A DNA stretch of 64,000 bases, taken from assembly GCF_014201115.1 (NCBI RefSeq), contig NZ_JACHDO010000001.1, positions 1,488,001 to 1,552,000 on the forward strand, in the 5' to 3' direction. Below, piece after piece: positions 59,824-64,000 of this stretch. Every line of letters starts with the position of its first letter. The first letter of the stretch is position 1. The notes beneath the pieces were generated by a model. The model had not been told where the DNA came from. It ran no database searches and was given only the letters and a program-made list of their open reading frames with translations. This DNA is from Nocardiopsis metallicus. GTDB taxonomy: Bacteria > Actinomycetota > Actinomycetes > Streptosporangiales > Streptosporangiaceae. The translations under genes and the position numbers were made by a program.

Positions 59824-60753
59824 ATGACAAGTGGACAGCAGTGGGCCCTGACCTCCCTTGAGCTGCGCCTGGACGCCTGGGCCCACCGGCGCCTGGCCTC
59901 CCTGGGCGGAAGGGGGAGGGCGCGCGGGTACCTGCTGGAGTTCGCCGTGTTCACGGTCAAGCAGGCCTGGGCCTGTGTCTTCGGTGCCCTGATGCTGGCC
60001 CTGCTGCTGGGCACCCACCTGTGGTACCCCGAGGGCGTCGCGCTCTCCCGCAGCGACGCCCTGGTCCTCGGGGCGGTGGCGATCCAGGCCTTCATGCTCC
60101 TGGCCCGGCTGGAGAGCGGCCGTGAGCTGTGGGTGATCGTCCTGTTCCACCTGGTCGGCACCGCCATGGAGATCTTTAAGACCGCCGTCGGCTCCTGGCA
60201 CTACGGCGGCGACGGGCTGTTCTGGATCGCCGGCGTACCGCTCTACAGCGGTTTCATGTACGCGGCGGTGGGCTCCTACATGGTCCGGGTCTTCCGCCTG
60301 TTCGACCTGCGCTTCGACCGCTACCCGCCCCGTTGGGCGACCGCGCTGCTCGCGGTGGCCGTCTACGCCAACTTCTTCGGACACCACTACGTGGTCGATT
60401 CGCGCTGGATACTGCTCGCCCTGGTCGTGGCACTGAACATCCGCTGCGTCATGCACTTTCGCAACCACCGCTCCCGGCCCTGGCGGCGGATGCCGATCCT
60501 GGCGTCCTTCCTCGGCGTGGCCTTCTTCATCTGGGTGGCGGAGAACATCGCCACCTTCGCGGGCGCCTGGATCTACCCCAACCAGGCCGAGGGGTGGGAA
60601 CTGGTGCCGCTGTCCAAGCTGGTCGCCTGGTTCCTGTTGATGAACATCTCCGTGGTCCTGGTGACCTTCGTCTACCGGCCCCGGCCGCTGAAGGCCCCGG
60701 AGGGCCCGCAGGGGCTCGAGGGGCCCGGCGAGCCCGCCCCGCTCAGCCGGTGA
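59824..60753 (+). CDS. DUF817 family membrane protein
   Basis: 309 residues with about eight hydrophobic helices. Conserved-looking polar blocks lie in and between them: FTVKQAWACVFG, GTAMEIFKTAVGSWHYG, GVPLYSGFMYAAVGSYM, FFGHHYVVDSRW and AENIATFAGAWIYP. The layout fits DUF817, whose function is unknown. Of two starts, ATG 59824 is preferred; TACCAT (59811-59816) may be a -10 element giving a leaderless transcript. ATG 59803 would add seven residues. Its 3' end overlaps the LysR gene by 11 bases, convergently. Confidence 0.84.
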   Translation: MTSGQQWALTSLELRLDAWAHRRLASLGGRGRARGYLLEFAVFTVKQAWACVFGALMLALLLGTHLWYPEGVALSRSDALVLGAVAIQAFMLLARLESGRELWVIVLFHLVGTAMEIFKTAVGSWHYGGDGLFWIAGVPLYSGFMYAAVGSYMVRVFRLFDLRFDRYPPRWATALLAVAVYANFFGHHYVVDSRWILLALVVALNIRCVMHFRNHRSRPWRRMPILASFLGVAFFIWVAENIATFAGAWIYPNQAEGWELVPLSKLVAWFLLMNISVVLVTFVYRPRPLKAPEGPQGLEGPGEPAPLSR

Positions 60754-61675
60754 GGTCGGGGATGACCTCGGGGCCCACCCGGCGCACGTAGTCGCGAAAC
60801 AGCGCCACCGCCGGGGGTTCGTAGCCGCCGCCCGACCCCTCCTGCGGCCAGACCAACCCCACCGGCCGGGTGGCGTCCCCGTTCCGCAACCGCAGCTCCA
60901 CCGTTCCGCCCAGCGGCCCCCTGGGCCGGGCGGGCAGCACCGACACCCCCAGGCCCGCGGCCACCAGACCGCGCGCGGTGGCGATGTCGTCGGCCTCGAA
61001 CGCCACCCGAGGGGTGAACCCGGCCCGGTCGCTGAGCCGGTCGGTCAGGTGCCGCACCCCGCGCCCCGGTTTGAGCAGGATGAACTCGTCCCGGACCGAC
61101 GCCAGGGACACCGGCCCCTGAGCGGCCAGCGGGTGGTGCTCGGGCACCACCAACCGCAGCGACTGGGTGTGCAGCACCGCCGAGACCAGCCCTGCGCCCG
61201 AGGGCAGCGGCGATGTCAGCGCCAGGTCCGCTCCGCCCGAGGCCAACCGGCGCAGGGAGTCGGCCCACGCCTCCTGGGTCAGGGTGAACCGCACCCCCGG
61301 ATGCTCGGCCCGAAACCCCCGCAGCAGGACCGGTACCACCTCCACGCCCAGGGTGGGCAGGAAGGTCAGCGCCACCCGGCCCTCCTCGGCGCCCGTGAGT
61401 TCGGCCACCCCCTGGCGAAGGTCGTCCAGTGCCCGCTCCACGTGCGGCAGCAGCAGCCGACCGGCCCGGGTCAGCCGGATTCCCCGTCCGGTGCGTTCCA
61501 CCAACGCCATCCCCAGCTCCTCCTGAAACCGGGCCAAAGCCCTGCTCAGCGTGGGTTGGGGCATGTCCAAGGCCTCGGCGGCGTGGGTGACGTGCTCGGT
61601 CCTGGCGACCTCCGCCAGCATCCGCAACCGGGGCGCCAGGATTCGGGTCAAAGACTCCACGTCAGGGTCATTCAT
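60743..61675 (-). CDS. LysR-family transcriptional regulator
   Basis: 310 residues. The N-terminal winged helix-turn-helix (about 17-75) contains VTHAAEALDMPQPTLSRALAR and the following wing. The C-terminal half is the periplasmic-binding-like ligand domain (from about 95). Divergent from the MFS transporter gene across 69 bp, so it is the likely regulator of it. ATG 61675 starts at the edge of an inverted repeat that could be its operator. Confidence 0.9.
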   Translation of the reverse strand: MNDPDVESLTRILAPRLRMLAEVARTEHVTHAAEALDMPQPTLSRALARFQEELGMALVERTGRGIRLTRAGRLLLPHVERALDDLRQGVAELTGAEEGRVALTFLPTLGVEVVPVLLRGFRAEHPGVRFTLTQEAWADSLRRLASGGADLALTSPLPSGAGLVSAVLHTQSLRLVVPEHHPLAAQGPVSLASVRDEFILLKPGRGVRHLTDRLSDRAGFTPRVAFEADDIATARGLVAAGLGVSVLPARPRGPLGGTVELRLRNGDATRPVGLVWPQEGSGGGYEPPAVALFRDYVRRVGPEVIPDLTG

Positions 61676-61721
61676 ACGAAACAGTATGCAACAACGTGAA
61701 ACCATGTATTGGACGTATGAA
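61671..61721. promoter_or_regulatory. LysR-type operator in the LysR/MFS divergent gap
   Basis: ATAC-GAAACA-GTAT (61674-61687) fits the T-N11-A LysR box. TTCATACG (61671-61678) is repeated inverted as CGTATGAA (61714-61721). Both lie in the 69-bp gap and cover the start of the LysR gene, as expected for autoregulation and control of the transporter. Confidence 0.65.
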
Positions 61722-61744
61722 AACACGCTTTCTAGCGTTGAACC

Positions 61745-63001
61745 ATGACCGTGACCAGCACTTCCCCCGCCACCCACGATCCGCGCCCGCGCGCTGGCAC
61801 GGCCGCCTACCGGCGCACGGTCATCGCCCTGGTCGCCGCCGCCGTGGCCACCTTCGCCCAACTGTGGTCGGTCCAGCCGATCCTGCCCGCCATCGCCACC
61901 GGCTTCGACACCTCCGCGGGCCAGGCCGCCCTCGCCGTCTCCCTGGCCACCGGCGGCCTGGCCGGGTTCACCCTCATCTGGAGCGGGGCCGCCGACCGGA
62001 TCGGCCGCGCCCGCGTCATCGCCCTCTCCCTGCTCCTGGCCATCGTGCTGGGCGCAGCCATCCCCTTCTCCGCCGAACTCTGGACGCTGCTGGTGCTGCG
62101 CACCCTCCAGGGCGCCGCCCTGGGCGGGGTCTCCGCCGCGGCCGTGGCCTACCTCGCCGAGGAGATCCACCCCCGCGACGCACCTAAGGCCACCGGCCTG
62201 TACATCGCCGGAAACCCGCTGGGCGGCATGGGCGGCCGCCTCCTGGCCGGCTTCGCCGCCGAACACGGCGGCTGGCAGTGGGGCGTGGCCGCCAACACCC
62301 TCCTCGGCCTTGCCGCCCTCCTGGTCTTCGTCCTGGTCCTGCCCCGCCACAAGACCGGCACCGGCGCCCCCGCCCGCCGTTTCGGTTCTGACGACGGCCT
62401 CAGCATGGGCCAACGCCTCAAAGCCGCGATGACCACCCGCGGACTCATCCCCCTGTACGCCCAGGCACTCCTGCTCATGGGCGCCTTCATGGCCGTCTAC
62501 AACGTCCTCGGCTTCCGCCTCACCGACCAGCCCTTCGGCCTGTCCCAGGCGGTCGCCTCACTGCTCTTCCTGTCCTACACCGCGGGCATGCTCGGCTCGG
62601 CCATGGCCGGAAACGCCACCCTGCGCTGGGGCCGCTACGGGGTGCTCACCACCGCCACCCTGCTCCTACTTCTCGGCCTGGGCGGGCTGTTCACCACCTC
62701 GGTCTGGCTGCTGCTGGCCACCCTGCTCCTGCTGACCTTCGCCTTCTTCTGCGCCCACGCCACCGCCTCGGCCTGGGTGGGCTCCCAAGCCGTCACCGGC
62801 CGCGCCCAGGCCGCCGCCGTCTACACCCTCGCCTACTACCTGGGTGCCAGCCTCTTCGGCTGGCTCGGCGGGGTGGTCTACGACGCGGTCGGCTGGAACG
62901 GCACCGTTGCCCTGGCGCTGGGGCTGACCGTACTGGCGGGCCTGTTCGCCCTGCGGCTGCGCAAGCTGCCCGCCCCCGAACCGGCCACCCGTGCCTTCTA
63001 G
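61745..63001 (+). CDS. MFS transporter (drug or metabolite exporter type)
   Basis: 418 residues with 12 predicted membrane helices and a central loop near 200-220. The MFS motif A-like GAADRIGRARVIALS follows helix 2, and a second weaker copy is in the second half. The N-terminal QLWSVQPILPAIATGF and GFTLIWSG resemble YnfM/arabinose-efflux-like exporters. Divergent from its LysR-type regulator; the substrate is unknown. Confidence 0.88.
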   Translation: MTVTSTSPATHDPRPRAGTAAYRRTVIALVAAAVATFAQLWSVQPILPAIATGFDTSAGQAALAVSLATGGLAGFTLIWSGAADRIGRARVIALSLLLAIVLGAAIPFSAELWTLLVLRTLQGAALGGVSAAAVAYLAEEIHPRDAPKATGLYIAGNPLGGMGGRLLAGFAAEHGGWQWGVAANTLLGLAALLVFVLVLPRHKTGTGAPARRFGSDDGLSMGQRLKAAMTTRGLIPLYAQALLLMGAFMAVYNVLGFRLTDQPFGLSQAVASLLFLSYTAGMLGSAMAGNATLRWGRYGVLTTATLLLLLGLGGLFTTSVWLLLATLLLLTFAFFCAHATASAWVGSQAVTGRAQAAAVYTLAYYLGASLFGWLGGVVYDAVGWNGTVALALGLTVLAGLFALRLRKLPAPEPATRAF

Positions 63002-63043
63002 CGGGTTATCCGGCCGACAACCGGTCTGCTGAGCTTCCAGCGG

Positions 63044-64000
63044 TCACCGGGCTCCACCGGCCTCCCCGGTTCCGCCGCCCAGGCCCTGGCGGTCGGGGGT
63101 CAGGGCGAATTCCCACAGGTGCTCGGGCAGGTGGCGCTCGCACGCCCGGCGCAGTTCCCGCCGGTGGCGGCGCAGCGCCGGGCGGCGGTCGTCCGCGACC
63201 GTCTCCTCCAGGTCCCGCAGAGCCGCGGACAGGCGCCGGGTCACCTGGACGTGTTCCCCGCTCTGCAGCATCAGCTCACCGAAGGCCAGGTCCACGAAGC
63301 CCTCCCAGGCGGGTATCGGCAGCTGTGCCCGGGGGGCGCCCTTGCGATCGTGGATCGTCCACTCGCGTACCGAAACCTCGGCGAAAGCCTCGACCAGGGG
63401 CTGGACCCGGTCGATGCACTGCACCACCGTGGTCGGATCGTTCACCCCGGGGGACTGGGCGCGCACTCCGATGTCAACGATCTGGCGCAGCCCGAAGGCG
63501 GGATCCTGGAAAGTGGACCGTTCCCGGCCAGTACGCAGCGTTCGCGCGGCCCGCTCGGGGGCTCGCACCGCACGGGAGGAGTGCACGGTCAGGACCACGC
63601 TGTTGCCGGGAACGTAGTCCCCGATGGAGGGGATCACCCGGACGAAGGCGTCGTTGCGCCGGGCCCACCAGGCCAGCGCGCGCTCGTCCAACCAGGTCAG
63701 CACCCCGGAATCGGCACGGGAACGCACATGGGTCACCTTCGCCCCGACGGGGTGGGACACGGTGCCGGAGGACGGGTCTTCCGAGTCCGGGGGAGCGCTG
63801 CGGGCCAGGTAGCGGATCTGCTCCAGCGTCCTGCCGGCGATCCGGTCCATCACGATGGTGACGCGCATCAGGTTGACCGAGTTGCCCACGAAGCACAGGA
63901 AGATCAGCAGGCACAGCACCAGAAGGAACACCGACAGCGAGGTGGACAACAGCGGTACGAAGGGGCGCTCCTCGCCAGCGAAGAGCCCACTCAGGTACAG
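63044..64000 (-). CDS. DUF2254 membrane protein, C-terminal part (gene continues beyond the window)
   Basis: The frame is open through the window end and contains the last transmembrane helix of the family (STSLSVFLLVLCLLIFLCFV), then the soluble domain with FGLRQIVDIGVRAQSPGVNDPTTVVQCIDR, the characteristic DUF2254 block. At least 318 residues are present; the N-terminal helices lie outside. Function unknown. Convergent with the MFS gene. Confidence 0.87.
   Translation of the reverse strand: MYLSGLFAGEERPFVPLLSTSLSVFLLVLCLLIFLCFVGNSVNLMRVTIVMDRIAGRTLEQIRYLARSAPPDSEDPSSGTVSHPVGAKVTHVRSRADSGVLTWLDERALAWWARRNDAFVRVIPSIGDYVPGNSVVLTVHSSRAVRAPERAARTLRTGRERSTFQDPAFGLRQIVDIGVRAQSPGVNDPTTVVQCIDRVQPLVEAFAEVSVREWTIHDRKGAPRAQLPIPAWEGFVDLAFGELMLQSGEHVQVTRRLSAALRDLEETVADDRRPALRRHRRELRRACERHLPEHLWEFALTPDRQGLGGGTGEAGGAR

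Noticed and set aside
1..64000. CRISPR array, tRNA, rRNA, prophage or replication origin
   Set aside because: No regularly spaced repeats, tRNA cloverleaf with a GTTCGANTC arm, rRNA stretches, phage structural genes or DnaA-box clusters were seen by reading. A tRNAscan or CRISPR search would settle it.

Overview
The window is high-GC DNA with the GC-rich third positions, GTG and TTG starts, many-kinase content and carbohydrate-active genes of a filamentous actinomycete. A CelR/CebR-type operator in front of a lytic polysaccharide monooxygenase would suit a Nocardiopsaceae-like organism, but that placement is inference. I count about 43 intact or edge-cut genes, three genes broken by mobile DNA, one intact insertion sequence and three smaller elements or remnants. 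No CRISPR array, tRNA or rRNA gene was seen.

Bases 1-12.1k hold nitrogen and arginine-type metabolism: a zinc alcohol dehydrogenase (cut by the window edge), a dimethylargininase-like enzyme, a TetR regulator, a broken aldehyde dehydrogenase, and an operon of a sodium:solute symporter, an agmatinase/guanidinobutyrase-type ureohydrolase and a thiamine-diphosphate decarboxylase, with a divergent PucR-type regulator. Decarboxylase, aldehyde dehydrogenase and ureohydrolase together match the middle of the arginine transaminase (2-ketoarginine) route. The aldehyde dehydrogenase is split exactly by a 1.69-kb element carrying iscB, an RNA-guided nuclease gene of the OMEGA class. A 447-bp derivative of a related element sits at 12383-12829. 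It keeps both ends, the first part of the putative guide-RNA region and the nuclease C-terminus, and it abuts the start codon of a GAF-domain regulator. Both insertions are followed by ATGA, so target site, TAM and guides can be predicted.

Bases 12.8-28.6k: the GAF regulator, a lipoprotein, an aminotransferase/ATP-grasp ligase pair behind a structured leader, a molybdopterin oxidoreductase, a membrane protein, and a xanthine-dehydrogenase-type operon. The fused FeS/molybdenum subunit of that operon is interrupted by an IS30-family element. A Ser/Thr kinase follows.

Bases 28.6-41.6k: a serine hydrolase, a second Ser/Thr kinase, then an intact purine-catabolism cluster: three xanthine dehydrogenase subunits with a guanine/8-oxoguanine deaminase embedded among them, an NCS2 purine permease, and a divergent PucR regulator.

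Bases 41.7-52.4k: an NmrA-type reductase with a divergent AraC regulator, an esterase, an APH(6)-like kinase, a P450/GH10 xylanase pair, a third Ser/Thr kinase, an AA10 monooxygenase under a CebR-like box, and a sucrase/ferredoxin-like protein beside an iron box.

Bases 52.6-64k: an ABC importer with two paralogous binding proteins, two permeases and one ATPase, an aldehyde dehydrogenase, a short-chain dehydrogenase, a DUF817 membrane protein, a LysR/MFS divergent pair, and a DUF2254 membrane protein cut by the window end.
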